From assembly GCA_027030245.1 (NCBI GenBank), contig JALVFE010000036.1:1-58062 (forward strand): a stretch of DNA of 58,062 bases, given 5' to 3'. A program made the position numbers and the translations under genes. Origin of the DNA: Melioribacteraceae bacterium. GTDB taxonomy: Bacteria > Bacteroidota > Ignavibacteria > Ignavibacteriales > Melioribacteraceae. This document shows, piece after piece, positions 15,076 through 23,684 of the stretch (position 1 is its first letter; each line of letters opens with the position of its first letter). The notes below the pieces were generated by a model. The model was not told the origin of the DNA, ran no database searches, and saw nothing but the letters and a program-made list of their open reading frames with translations.

Positions 15076-15612
15076 ATGTTTTATCTCCGAATCCTAATTA
15101 TCATCTTGGTTTCTGTTGCAATGGGAATCATATACAATTTAATTTCCCTTAACAGCATCCCGTTTTTCCCCGATGAATCGGCACAATTGGCTAACGAAAT
15201 AAAACATAAAGCGGAAAATCTTCCGGATTCGGTTCGTTGGAAATATGATCCTACCGCTCTCAAATGGTATCCGATTCGCGCAGACCAAGCTTATTTTGTG
15301 TTTGATAAAAAGATGGCAAAATTTATAGACCCTAGAGACGAATGGGATTTTAAAGAGATTCATATTAAAGGGGCAATTAATATTCCCGCGTATAAGTTCA
15401 GTCGCAGTATGGCAGATTTAAAAAAATTAAATAAAGACGATATGATTGTTGTTTACTGCGAAGACGAATATTGCGATAACGGGAAAAGCATTTGCGATTC
15501 GTTAATCGATTTGATGTATAAAAATGTTTTTCTTTACAAAGGCGGTATTGACGAATGGCAATTTGCACAATATCCTCTTGAAGGAACAAAAGTAAAACGG
15601 GATGCTGAATGA
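15076..15612 (+). CDS. Membrane-anchored rhodanese-domain protein
   Basis: Residues 5-27 form a hydrophobic signal anchor (IILVSVAMGIIYNLISL), so the domain probably faces the periplasm. Residues about 72-172 are a rhodanese domain: FIDPRDEWDFKEIHIKGAINIP, then the catalytic cysteine in VVYCEDEYCDNG, and YKGGIDEWQFAQYPLEG at the end. Rhodaneses carry sulfur as a cysteine persulfide or bind thiol cofactors. The next gene, a MauE/DoxX-like membrane protein, overlaps by 4 bp; this pair recurs in Bacteroidota-Chlorobi genomes as I recall and suggests a joint role in envelope thiol or sulfur chemistry. Confidence 0.85.
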   Translation: MFYLRILIIILVSVAMGIIYNLISLNSIPFFPDESAQLANEIKHKAENLPDSVRWKYDPTALKWYPIRADQAYFVFDKKMAKFIDPRDEWDFKEIHIKGAINIPAYKFSRSMADLKKLNKDDMIVVYCEDEYCDNGKSICDSLIDLMYKNVFLYKGGIDEWQFAQYPLEGTKVKRDAE

Positions 15613-16049
15613 AAAAGGTTCTGTCTAACAAATACTTTCTGCTCGGTACCAGAGTTTTAATCGGATTGGTATTCATCATATCTGGAATTATTAAAATTTC
15701 CAATCCGCACGACTTTGTTGACGCAGTGACAAATTTTAAAATGCTGCCTCCGGAAACCGTAAACTTATTTGTAATAATAATTCCGTGGATTGAATTTTCG
15801 AGCGGATTGCTCTTTTTATTCAACATTTATTCAAAAGAAACCGGAACAATTCTGATAGGTTTGCTTATTATGTTTTCAATTGCCGTGGCGGTTGCGTTTT
15901 TAAGAAGTATTACTTTTACTTGCGGATGTTTCGGAGATATATTCCCGCAAGAAATAGGTTTACTTAAGATTGTGGAAAATCTGATATTAATCGGGTTGAT
16001 TGCAAACATATTAATAAACACTCCGCAAAATACTTTAGAAAATAAATGA
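15609..16049 (+). CDS. MauE/DoxX-like integral membrane protein
   Basis: The 146-residue protein has four hydrophobic segments (about 10-27, 50-72, 78-97, 118-138). It also has the conserved features of the MauE-like branch of DoxX proteins: GLVFIISGIIKISNP near the N-terminus and a CGCFGD motif in the third loop. MauE-type proteins support periplasmic disulfide or redox maturation. It is translationally coupled to the rhodanese gene before it (4-bp overlap) and the glycosyltransferase after it (4-bp overlap). Substrate unknown. Confidence 0.8.
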   Translation: MKKVLSNKYFLLGTRVLIGLVFIISGIIKISNPHDFVDAVTNFKMLPPETVNLFVIIIPWIEFSSGLLFLFNIYSKETGTILIGLLIMFSIAVAVAFLRSITFTCGCFGDIFPQEIGLLKIVENLILIGLIANILINTPQNTLENK

Positions 16050-17086
16050 ATATAACCCCCGCAGATAATATGGAAATCGGTAAAATTCTTATTATTAAAT
16101 TACGCGGTATCGGGGATGTAATTCTTTCAACCGTTCTTTTGGATAATTTAAAAAATCAATTCCCCAATGCGCAAATAGATTTCCTAACCGAAAAACCAAG
16201 TGTTCCGGTTCTGGAAGAACTTCCGCATTTGAACAAAGTAATACAATTTAACAAGGGAAATACGTTTCAAAGAATAAAACAGATATTCGAAATTCGCTCC
16301 GCCGGATATGATATGGTGATTGATTTATTCTCAAATCCGGCAACCGCTCTTATCTCTTTCTTTAGTGGGGCGAGTTACAGAATCGGATTTCCTTACCGTG
16401 GAAGAAAATACGCTTATAATATTCACGGACCGGCGGATAGGAATAAATATCATGCGGCTGATCTTCATTTGGAATTGATAAAAGCCGCCGGAATAAAAGT
16501 GCGGTCAAAAGTTCTTTATACCGGACTTACAAACAACGACTTTTCATTTGCGGATGATTTTTTTAAGAAAGCCGATTTGCAAAGTTACTTTACGGTTGGA
16601 ATTATTCCGGGCGGCGGTTGGCCTTCCAAAAAATGCGACCCGGAAAAATTTGCGGAAATCGCGGATAAACTTGTAGAAGAATTTTCGGCTAGAATATTAA
16701 TTCTTTGGGGACCCGGGGATTTGGAAGATGCCAAATCGATTCAGAGCCAAATGGGGAGTAAATCCGTATTGGCGACGGAAACAACTTTCAGACAAATGGG
16801 GGCTTTAATTGCCAATTGTGATTTGGTAATTGCAAACGACAGCGGACCTATGCATTTATCAACCGCAATAGGTACGCCGGTGTTGGGATTGTTCGGACCG
16901 ACAGATCCGCAACTGCAAGGTCCGTACGGCGAAAAACACGAATGGATAAGGTTGGAAGAATTGGATTGCATCGGTTGTAATTTGTTGGAATGCCCGCGTA
17001 ATCACGAATGCTTTACCGATTTACCTGTTGGAAAGGTTTTGGAGAAAGTGAAATTACTTCTGCATAAAAACAATATTATAATTTGA
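16046..17086 (+). CDS. Glycosyltransferase family 9 (heptosyltransferase-like), copy 1
   Basis: GT9 enzymes transfer heptose or related sugars to the LPS core at the inner face of the inner membrane. This 346-residue protein shows the N-terminal LIIKLRGIGDVILSTVLL with the acceptor-binding Asp, IIPGGGWPSKKC in the middle, and the C-terminal nucleotide-sugar-binding segment NDSGPMHLSTAIGTPVLGLFGPT. A cysteine-rich tail (CIGCNLLECPRNHEC) is typical of many bacterial GT9 proteins. It is the first of three adjacent GT9 genes with overlapping ends, consistent with stepwise assembly of an LPS inner core. The sugar cannot be told from sequence. Confidence 0.88.
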   Translation: MNITPADNMEIGKILIIKLRGIGDVILSTVLLDNLKNQFPNAQIDFLTEKPSVPVLEELPHLNKVIQFNKGNTFQRIKQIFEIRSAGYDMVIDLFSNPATALISFFSGASYRIGFPYRGRKYAYNIHGPADRNKYHAADLHLELIKAAGIKVRSKVLYTGLTNNDFSFADDFFKKADLQSYFTVGIIPGGGWPSKKCDPEKFAEIADKLVEEFSARILILWGPGDLEDAKSIQSQMGSKSVLATETTFRQMGALIANCDLVIANDSGPMHLSTAIGTPVLGLFGPTDPQLQGPYGEKHEWIRLEELDCIGCNLLECPRNHECFTDLPVGKVLEKVKLLLHKNNIII

Positions 17087-18162
17087 TGAAAGAAATCGAA
17101 ATAAAAGTCAGACGGTTATTACTAAAAATATTTTTGTCTTTTTTCAAAGCCGAGCGTTCAAGCGTTGAAATTCCGGGAGAGCCAAAGGTGTTAATTATCA
17201 GATTAAATAAAATCGGCGACGCATTGGTAACAACCCCGTTAATCACACTTTTGAAGACTAAAAAACAAGCGGATATTACCGTTCTTGCGGATAAGAAAAA
17301 TCACTTTGTTTTCCGGCGGAACCCTTATGTTGCGGAAACAAAAATATTTGAAAAAGGATTTACGGGCTTCAGAAAAACTTTGGCGTGGATTAATTCCGGA
17401 AAATTTGACGTTATCGTAGATGCACATGATGACGTTTCGACAACCGTATCGTTTATTGTAGCATTGGCAAAAGCACCAAATAAGTATGCATTGGAAAAGG
17501 GAAACGCGAATATTTTTACTCGCACTATTTCAAAGACCGACCCGCGTAAAACGCACATTGTGGAAAGAGTTGCGGAGATTGCAAAATTATTCGATGTGAA
17601 TTTTGGCGTAAACGATTTACAAATATTTTATCAGCCGTCGGAAGATTCAATCCGAAAAGCGGAAAGCTTTATTTCCGCAAATATCAAAAATAAAAAGTAT
17701 CTTTTGGGAATAAATATTTCCGCTGGTAGCGATGCGCGGTTTTGGGGAGTGGAAAATTACCGCCGAATAATTAATTGGCTTGGCAATTTTGAAGATTTGG
17801 AAATAATAATTTTGCGTGCTCCCGCAGATAAAAAGAAAGCCGAAGAAATTTCGAATGGGAAAATACCGGTATTTAACGATGAAAGTTTCGACGAGTTTGC
17901 GGCAATTATTTCCAAACTCGATTTGCTTTTTACTCCAGATACTTCGGCGGTTCATTTGGCTTCCGCATTCGGTATTCCGGTATTCGGATTGTATGTTCAT
18001 TATAACACCGAAGATATGATTTGGTCGCCCTATAAAAGCGAATTTGATTGCGTTATTACTAAAAGTGAAACATTAAGTGATATTGATTATCATCAAGTAA
18101 TTAAACAACTTAAACCTTTTATAAGAAAAATATTCTATGGCGAAGAAAATTCCCGATTGTAA
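17086..18162 (+). CDS. Glycosyltransferase family 9 (heptosyltransferase-like), copy 2
   Basis: A 358-residue GT9 protein with VLIIRLNKIGDALVTTPLI (about 28-46) and PDTSAVHLASAFGIPVFGLY near the C-terminus. The ATG at 17086 overlaps the stop of the preceding gene (TGATG), so I prefer it to the TTG one codon earlier. It lacks the cysteine-rich tail of the other two copies. It probably adds the second sugar in the same pathway. Its end overlaps the third copy by 26 bp. Confidence 0.86.
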   Translation: MKEIEIKVRRLLLKIFLSFFKAERSSVEIPGEPKVLIIRLNKIGDALVTTPLITLLKTKKQADITVLADKKNHFVFRRNPYVAETKIFEKGFTGFRKTLAWINSGKFDVIVDAHDDVSTTVSFIVALAKAPNKYALEKGNANIFTRTISKTDPRKTHIVERVAEIAKLFDVNFGVNDLQIFYQPSEDSIRKAESFISANIKNKKYLLGINISAGSDARFWGVENYRRIINWLGNFEDLEIIILRAPADKKKAEEISNGKIPVFNDESFDEFAAIISKLDLLFTPDTSAVHLASAFGIPVFGLYVHYNTEDMIWSPYKSEFDCVITKSETLSDIDYHQVIKQLKPFIRKIFYGEENSRL

Positions 18163-19267
18163 ACGCTTTACAGGTTATAAACCATGTTTCCCGGATCATA
18201 ATTGTTGGACTGACGGTTGCAAAGACCCTTTACCGTTCGGCACCAAAATTTTAATTATTAATCTCGATGCCATGGGCGACGTATTGATGACTACGGCTCA
18301 ATTGCCTACGCTCAAACAAGAATATCCCGAATCTACAATTTATTGGGTGACGCTTAAAGTCGCTGCACCGCTTTTGGATAACAATCCGTATTTGGATAAA
18401 GTATTTGTATATAACGGGGAATCGATTTCAATCCTTAACGAAATGGAATTCGATATCGTGATGAACGTTGATAAATCAATGCGCTCGGGAGCATTGGCAA
18501 TGAGCGTTAAGGCAAAGAAGAAATTGGGTTTTGGTATTAATGCCAACGGACAGATAATTCCGCTAAACAAAGGCGCAGAATATAATTATTTGCTCGGTAT
18601 GGACGATCATCTTAAATTCAAAGTAAATCAAAGGGTTGGGCAAGATTATTTAGCCGAAACCTTCGAAATCCCGTATGTAAGAAACGATTATGTCTTTAAT
18701 TTCACGGAAGATGAACTTAAGTTTATAGAAGATTACAAAAAGGAAATAGGTATTACGGACGAAGACGAAATTATCGGTTTCAACACCGGTTGCTCGAATC
18801 TCTATCCCAATAAAAAAATGACAATCGAACAACACGTTTATCTGATAGAAAAATTTCTTGAGTTCAACAGATTTAAAATTATGCTTTTGGGCGGACCGGA
18901 AGACACGGAACGTAATAAAATTATTGCCTCTCATTTCGGAGATAAAATTATTAATACTCCGACTACTCTCGGGGTACGGAAGGGAGCCTGTTTTGAAAAT
19001 ATTCCGCAGGTTGTAATAACCGGCGATTCGTTTGGGATGCACTTGGCAATTGCTTTGAAAAAATATGTTATCGCTTGGTTCGGATTGAGTTGCTGGCAGG
19101 AAATCGATTTATACGACAGGGGAGTTAAACTTTACCCCGAAAATTTGGAATGCGCACCTTGCTGGAAAAAAGTTTGTCCGTATAATCTCGAATGCATTCA
19201 GCAGATTGATTTGGAAAGAATTATAAGAGAAACAGTGAATTATTTTGATAAAATTCATAAAAAATAG
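18137..19267 (+). CDS. Glycosyltransferase family 9-like protein with cysteine-rich ends, copy 3
   Basis: The GT9 core is present: LIINLDAMGDVLMTTAQLP (about 37-55), GFNTGCSNLYPNK in the middle, and the weaker donor-site region ITGDSFGMHLAIALKKYVIAW. It differs from the classical enzymes by an N-terminal extension with four cysteines (residues 8-28: DCKRFTGYKPC and NCWTDGC). The C-terminus carries CAPCWKKVCPYNLEC. These could bind a metal. The more divergent donor site suggests a different donor from copies 1 and 2. It is the last gene of the tightly overlapped operon that begins with rqcH. Confidence 0.82.
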   Translation: MAKKIPDCKRFTGYKPCFPDHNCWTDGCKDPLPFGTKILIINLDAMGDVLMTTAQLPTLKQEYPESTIYWVTLKVAAPLLDNNPYLDKVFVYNGESISILNEMEFDIVMNVDKSMRSGALAMSVKAKKKLGFGINANGQIIPLNKGAEYNYLLGMDDHLKFKVNQRVGQDYLAETFEIPYVRNDYVFNFTEDELKFIEDYKKEIGITDEDEIIGFNTGCSNLYPNKKMTIEQHVYLIEKFLEFNRFKIMLLGGPEDTERNKIIASHFGDKIINTPTTLGVRKGACFENIPQVVITGDSFGMHLAIALKKYVIAWFGLSCWQEIDLYDRGVKLYPENLECAPCWKKVCPYNLECIQQIDLERIIRETVNYFDKIHKK

Positions 19268-19382
19268 CAATTCTGGTATTATAGCACTACATAAATATAG
19301 TATTATCTGAATAACCGTAATTTGTTGTAAATTAATAACTTAGCAAATTAAATTTCATGTATCTTCTAAATCCGGATAAAAA

Positions 19383-20267
19383 ATGACGAATTTACTTCTG
19401 GACTATAAAAATAAATTAAACCGCCCGCTTATTTTGGACGGGGCAATCGGGAGTTTGCTTATTTCCGAAGGAATAGAAGAAGATAAATATCTGTGGAGTT
19501 CGCTTGCAAATCTTACTCAACCCGGAATAGTTAGAAAAATTCATACGGATTATGCAAAAGCCGGAGCGGATATAATTACAACAAACACTTTCCGTACAAA
19601 TCCGGCAGCGGTAAAATTGAGCGGCTATGATATTGATTTGAATAAATTCGTAAAAAAAAGCGTTGAGTTGGCGGTTGAATTAAAAAAGGATTTTGATATT
19701 CTCGTCGCGGGCTCCAATGCCCCGGCGGAAGATTGTTATCAAAAGGAAAGAACATTATCTTTCAATGCATTGGAGTATAATCATAAAAAGCACATTGAAC
19801 TGCTTTGGGAAAGCGGTTGCGATTTTATTTTAAATGAAACTCAAAGTCATTTGGACGAAATTGAGTTAATCTGTAAATTTTGTTCCGAAAATCAACTGCC
19901 GTATGTGTTAAGTCTTTATTTTTTGCCCAATCTTTCGTTGCTGAGCGGCGAACCGGTTAAAGAAGCCGTGGATTTAATTAGCGATTTCTCACCGGCGGCA
20001 ATATCTTTTAATTGCGTTCCGCCGGAAGGTTTCGAAAAAATGATTAATTCGATTCAACCTGAAAATCAATGGGGGTTTTATCTTAATTGCGGGTTAAGTT
20101 CGCCCGAAGAAGGAACTATCTCTTGCGTTATTTCACCCGACGAATATTTAAAAGACATAAAAAAATGGTTGCCGCTCGATCCGGTTTTTGTGGGAGCATG
20201 CTGCGGTTCCAACCCGGAGCACATCAAAAAGATAAAGGAATTTCTCGATGAAACGGTTGATAGTTAA
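19383..20267 (+). CDS. Homocysteine S-methyltransferase family protein
   Basis: Family members move a methyl group from a donor such as S-methylmethionine, SAM or methylcobalamin to homocysteine. This 294-residue protein has LDGAIGSLLISEGI at the start, YAKAGADIITTNTFRTNP (about 57-74) and the zinc-binding cysteines: one in SFNCVPPEG (about 210) and the pair in GACCGSNPEH (near 280). All three zinc ligands are present. It lacks the other domains of MetH, so it is a stand-alone enzyme. It is coupled to ispE by a 20-bp overlap, an association without an obvious metabolic reason. Confidence 0.88.
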   Translation: MTNLLLDYKNKLNRPLILDGAIGSLLISEGIEEDKYLWSSLANLTQPGIVRKIHTDYAKAGADIITTNTFRTNPAAVKLSGYDIDLNKFVKKSVELAVELKKDFDILVAGSNAPAEDCYQKERTLSFNALEYNHKKHIELLWESGCDFILNETQSHLDEIELICKFCSENQLPYVLSLYFLPNLSLLSGEPVKEAVDLISDFSPAAISFNCVPPEGFEKMINSIQPENQWGFYLNCGLSSPEEGTISCVISPDEYLKDIKKWLPLDPVFVGACCGSNPEHIKKIKEFLDETVDS

Positions 20268-21090
20268 AGCTCCGGCTAAAATAAATTTGGGTCTTAATAT
20301 AATTTCAAAACGGGAAGACGGATTTCACAACCTGGAAACAATCTTTTACCCGGTCGAAGGTTTATTTGATGTTCTGACCTTCGAAGAAGCCCCGCGTTAC
20401 TCGTTAATTACCAAAAATCTTGAAATCCCGGACGTAAAAGAGAATTTAGTTACCAAAGCCAAAGAAATGATTGAAGAATTCACAGGCAAAGAGTTGAATG
20501 TTAAAATAACACTCAAAAAAAATATTCCCGTCGGCGGTGGTTTGGGCGGCGGCAGTTCCGATGCCGCTAAAACATTATTGGGGTTAAACGAATTTTTCGA
20601 GCTGAATATTCCGAAAAGGGAATTGTACAAAATGGCTCTGGAACTCGGCTCGGACGTACCGTTTTTTCTTCTTTCAAGACCCGCATTTGCAGAATCGCGC
20701 GGGGAAATTATGTTAACACTGAACTTTAAAATAAATTTTCCCGTTCTCCTTGTTAATCCCGGAATTCATATTTCTACAAAAGAAGCTTTCGGTTACATTG
20801 AACCGAAAGAAGAACATATAGATTATTTGAAAGTCTCTTCTTTATCCGATATGGAAATGGCAAAACTGAATTCACTGCTTAAAAACGATTTTGAAGACTT
20901 TGTGTTTTCAAAATATCCTGAAATAAAACAAATAAAGGATAAACTTACGGAATCCGGAGCCTTTTTTGCGATGATGACGGGAACCGGTTCAACCGTTTAC
21001 GGAATATTTGAGAGTTTGGCGGAAGCCGAAACAGCCCGGAAAAAATTCAAAGATAAATATTTTACTTTTTTGGAATTTGAGACGGAATGA
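20248..21090 (+). CDS. ispE: 4-diphosphocytidyl-2-C-methyl-D-erythritol kinase
   Basis: IspE phosphorylates CDP-methylerythritol in the MEP pathway for isoprenoid precursors. The 280-residue protein has the GHMP-kinase features: APAKINLGLNI (residues 8-18) with the catalytic lysine, the ATP-binding loop PVGGGLGGGSSDAA (about 94-107), and LGSDVPFFL with the catalytic aspartate. The third GHMP motif is MMTGTGSTVYGIF. Length is normal. It overlaps the methyltransferase gene and faces the eIF2B-like gene with a 9-bp gap. Confidence 0.95.
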   Translation: MKRLIVKAPAKINLGLNIISKREDGFHNLETIFYPVEGLFDVLTFEEAPRYSLITKNLEIPDVKENLVTKAKEMIEEFTGKELNVKITLKKNIPVGGGLGGGSSDAAKTLLGLNEFFELNIPKRELYKMALELGSDVPFFLLSRPAFAESRGEIMLTLNFKINFPVLLVNPGIHISTKEAFGYIEPKEEHIDYLKVSSLSDMEMAKLNSLLKNDFEDFVFSKYPEIKQIKDKLTESGAFFAMMTGTGSTVYGIFESLAEAETARKKFKDKYFTFLEFETE

Positions 21091-21099
21091 ACCGTTGAA

Positions 21100-21894
21100 T
21101 TAATCGTATATGATTTTTGTGATTAACTTTTTCTCAATTATTTCGAAATAATAATTCTCAATTCTCAGCTTGGGATGTTTAAAATTCCAAATTTCTTCTT
21201 TCGATTCTTCTTTGGGATGAAACTTATCGGAATTTTTCAATTTCGATTTATCCGCAAGTACGTAAAACGGCGTTTTATAATATTTACATGCAATTGCCAA
21301 AAGTTTGGTGCCGGTTTTATTTACTATGTTTCCGTTTTTCAGAACCGTATCGGCGCCTGTTAAAGCTAAGTCGGCTGCTTCAGCGAATTGCGGTATCATC
21401 GCTTCCGTAATAAAATTTACTTTTATGCCGGTATCAAGCAGCGATTCGGCAAGTATTCTTCCTTCGTTTTGCGGTCTCGATTCGCAAACCGTTACTGTTA
21501 TTCGTTTGTTATCTCGATAGATTCTCTCCAGTATTTCCAGTACGGTCCGGCTGTTCGAAATGGTAATTATGTTCTTAATTTTTTTAACCGATTTTTTGAA
21601 ATTTTTATAAATTCTGTCATAAACATTCCGTTCGGTAGAAAAGAAATTCCGAATGAAATTATAAACTTCATCTTTCCCTTGAGTTAAGTAAATTTCTTCC
21701 AATTCCGAAAGATATTCAATAATAGCGTGAAACATATAAAATTGCTTTTTTAGCCGGAGCAGAAGGGAAGGGAAATCTTCAATGGAATTAAAATTTTCAT
21801 AGAAAAACGTATTGATTTTAATTAGTATATCCCTGCTTCCCGAAAGTCTGTCGTTCAGAATTTCGTTTAGTTTGTTTTCGGTGATTTCGTTCAT
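21100..21894 (-). CDS. eIF-2B alpha/beta/delta-like sugar-phosphate isomerase family protein
   Basis: The C-terminal half has the family signatures: VCESRPQNEGRILAESL (about 134-150), MIPQFAEAADLALTGADTV (about 164-182) and NKTGTKLLAIACKYYKTPFYVLAD. In bacteria and archaea this fold includes methylthioribose-1-phosphate isomerase and ribose-1,5-bisphosphate isomerase. The N-terminal half (1-125) is a divergent helical domain. At 264 residues it is shorter than MtnA (about 340) and lacks the rest of that pathway nearby, so the substrate is open. It is the last gene of a leftward operon that includes Usp and a cyclic-nucleotide-binding protein. Confidence 0.8.
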   Translation of the reverse strand: MNEITENKLNEILNDRLSGSRDILIKINTFFYENFNSIEDFPSLLLRLKKQFYMFHAIIEYLSELEEIYLTQGKDEVYNFIRNFFSTERNVYDRIYKNFKKSVKKIKNIITISNSRTVLEILERIYRDNKRITVTVCESRPQNEGRILAESLLDTGIKVNFITEAMIPQFAEAADLALTGADTVLKNGNIVNKTGTKLLAIACKYYKTPFYVLADKSKLKNSDKFHPKEESKEEIWNFKHPKLRIENYYFEIIEKKLITKIIYD

Positions 21895-21900
21895 AACGTA

Positions 21901-22380
21901 CTAACTTTTTTGGGAGCCCGAAAATTTAAATCCTTTTAATGGTTCTCTTAAAGTTAAAACGGGACATGGAGCTTTTCGCACAACTTTTTCCGCAGTGCTT
22001 CCGAATAGCAAATGTTCAACGCCCGTATGTCCGTGAGTTGCTATTATAATTAAATCGGCATCAATTTCTGAAGCTGTTTCGTTTATTTCCGCGAAAGGTT
22101 TACCCGTTTTAACAATTATCTCATACTCGAGCGAATCACCGATTTCAGCCTTTGCAAGATTTGACAGTTCATCGCGGGCTCTCTCGTTCAAATCCAATTC
22201 CGCCGACGGAAATGTAACTTGCCCCATGCTGAAATCCGCCGGATAAATTATCGGTTCAACCACATAAATTAAGTATAACTTTGCGTTGAATTGTTTGGCA
22301 AAATCGATAGCATAACGAAGCGCCGATTTGGAGTAATCCGAAAAATCGATTGGGACCAAAATCTTTTTAATTGTAATCAT
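21901..22380 (-). CDS. Universal stress protein (UspA family)
   Basis: A single-domain Usp of 159 residues. The N-terminus KKILVPIDFSDYSKSALRYA (residues 5-24) has the conserved Asp, and the ATP-binding segment GHTGVEHLLFGSTAEKVVRK (about 117-136) fits G-2x-G-9x-G(S/T). ATP binding is therefore likely. It follows the cyclic-nucleotide-binding gene by 14 bp, which suggests joint stress-related expression. Confidence 0.93.
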   Translation of the reverse strand: MITIKKILVPIDFSDYSKSALRYAIDFAKQFNAKLYLIYVVEPIIYPADFSMGQVTFPSAELDLNERARDELSNLAKAEIGDSLEYEIIVKTGKPFAEINETASEIDADLIIIATHGHTGVEHLLFGSTAEKVVRKAPCPVLTLREPLKGFKFSGSQKS

Positions 22381-22394
22381 TTTTCCCTCCCCGT

Positions 22395-22922
22395 TTATTT
22401 ACAATTGGATAATAATTCGATGTATTCTTCATTGAATCTTCTTAAGCGGGTGGAAATAATTTTTGCAAGTCCGCGTAAAATATGTATCCCTTCTTTGGGA
22501 AATTTTTCAATGAATTCATCAAGATCCGGTTTGAAAATAACGCCAACCTTGGTTTCCGTAAGCGCCATTGCGGAAGCCGAACGCGGCATTTCGTCGACGG
22601 CAGACAACTCCCCGAAAAAATCTCCTTCGGAAAGTTCGGCTAGCGTTTCTTCTACGTTATTTTTTATTTCTTTGGTTATTCTCACTTTACCGCTTTCTAT
22701 AAAATAAATACCGAGCCCGGGATCGCCTTCCACAAAAATGTATTCATTTGGTTGATATGAACGTTGGTGTACAAGCTTCATCAACATCGCAACGTGTTTA
22801 CCTTTTAACCGTTCAAAAGGCGGAAGGGAACAGATTATCGATTGTAAGTCCTGTTTATTTGCAGTGGTTTTAAATAAATTCGACCAAAAACTGTTGGTTT
22901 TGGAAAAGTTTGTTGAGTCCAT
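22395..22922 (-). CDS. Cyclic-nucleotide-binding domain protein without effector domain
   Basis: Residues about 35-160 form a CRP-type cyclic-nucleotide-binding domain with IFVEGDPGLGIYFIESGKV and the phosphate-binding cassette GDFFGELSAVDEMPRSASA. The canonical Glu and Arg of the cassette are present, so cAMP or cGMP binding is plausible. There is no helix-turn-helix after the domain, so at 175 residues it is not a CRP-type regulator. The N-terminal 30 residues are a short linker. It lies between the HisA-like gene and usp with small gaps. Confidence 0.88.
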   Translation of the reverse strand: MDSTNFSKTNSFWSNLFKTTANKQDLQSIICSLPPFERLKGKHVAMLMKLVHQRSYQPNEYIFVEGDPGLGIYFIESGKVRITKEIKNNVEETLAELSEGDFFGELSAVDEMPRSASAMALTETKVGVIFKPDLDEFIEKFPKEGIHILRGLAKIISTRLRRFNEEYIELLSNCK

Positions 22923-22934
22923 TATAACTCCGAT

Positions 22935-23684
22935 TTATAAAATTGACGATTCCGCCACCCGCCAAATTTTTTGGCAGGGGAATTTATTTTCGTAAAGAGC
23001 TCTGCCGACAATTACCGAATCAAGTCCGTATTCTAGCGCTTCTTGTATGTCCAATAAATCTCTGAAATTTCTCACGCCGCCCGAAACCGTAACCTTAGCT
23101 CCGGTGGCTTTTGCAATCTCTATTGAAAGTTCGATATTCGGACCCATCAACATTCCGTTTTTTTTGATGTCCGTTACCACAAATCTTTTTACCCCGATTT
23201 CGGCAAGTTGTTTCCCGTAATCTTGGGGTCTTATTCCGGTTTTTATTTTTCTTCCGCGAATTACCACTTCATCGTCAATAACGTCTATGGCTGCGGCTAG
23301 TTTTTGGGGTCCGTATTTTTCAAATATTTTCAGAAATTCTTTTCTGTTTTCGAATGCGAGTGTACCGACAACAATTCTGAACACGCCCAAACCGAAAAGG
23401 GTTTCGGCTTCTTCCAACGAACTGATTCCGCCGCCCATTTCAACTGGAATTATAACGGAGTTACAAATTTCTTCTATAATGTCGTAATTTTTATGCGAAT
23501 GTTCGTGCGAAGAATCGAAGTCTACAATATGTATAAGCTTGGCATTTTCCGACCGCCAAAGCATTGCCATTTCAACCGGATCGTCTCCGTAGCGGGGGCA
23601 ATTAAGTTCCGGAATACCTTGAACAACCCGCACGGTTTTTCTGTTTTTGATATCGATTGACGGTATGACCAAAATTCTATTCAT
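22935..23684 (-). CDS. hisA: HisA-like phosphoribosylformimino isomerase
   Basis: HisA catalyses the Amadori rearrangement of ProFAR to PRFAR in histidine synthesis. The 249-residue (beta/alpha)8 protein has VIPSIDIKNRKTVRVVQG with the first catalytic Asp (residue 11), VEMGGGISSLEEAE, then VVTDIKKNGMLMGPN with the second Asp, and VSGGVRNFRDL. Both catalytic aspartates are conserved. No other his gene is in the window; its start codon directly follows the stop of the acyl-CoA dehydrogenase gene. A true HisA or a paralogue with another substrate are both possible. Confidence 0.8.
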   Translation of the reverse strand: MNRILVIPSIDIKNRKTVRVVQGIPELNCPRYGDDPVEMAMLWRSENAKLIHIVDFDSSHEHSHKNYDIIEEICNSVIIPVEMGGGISSLEEAETLFGLGVFRIVVGTLAFENRKEFLKIFEKYGPQKLAAAIDVIDDEVVIRGRKIKTGIRPQDYGKQLAEIGVKRFVVTDIKKNGMLMGPNIELSIEIAKATGAKVTVSGGVRNFRDLLDIQEALEYGLDSVIVGRALYENKFPCQKIWRVAESSIL

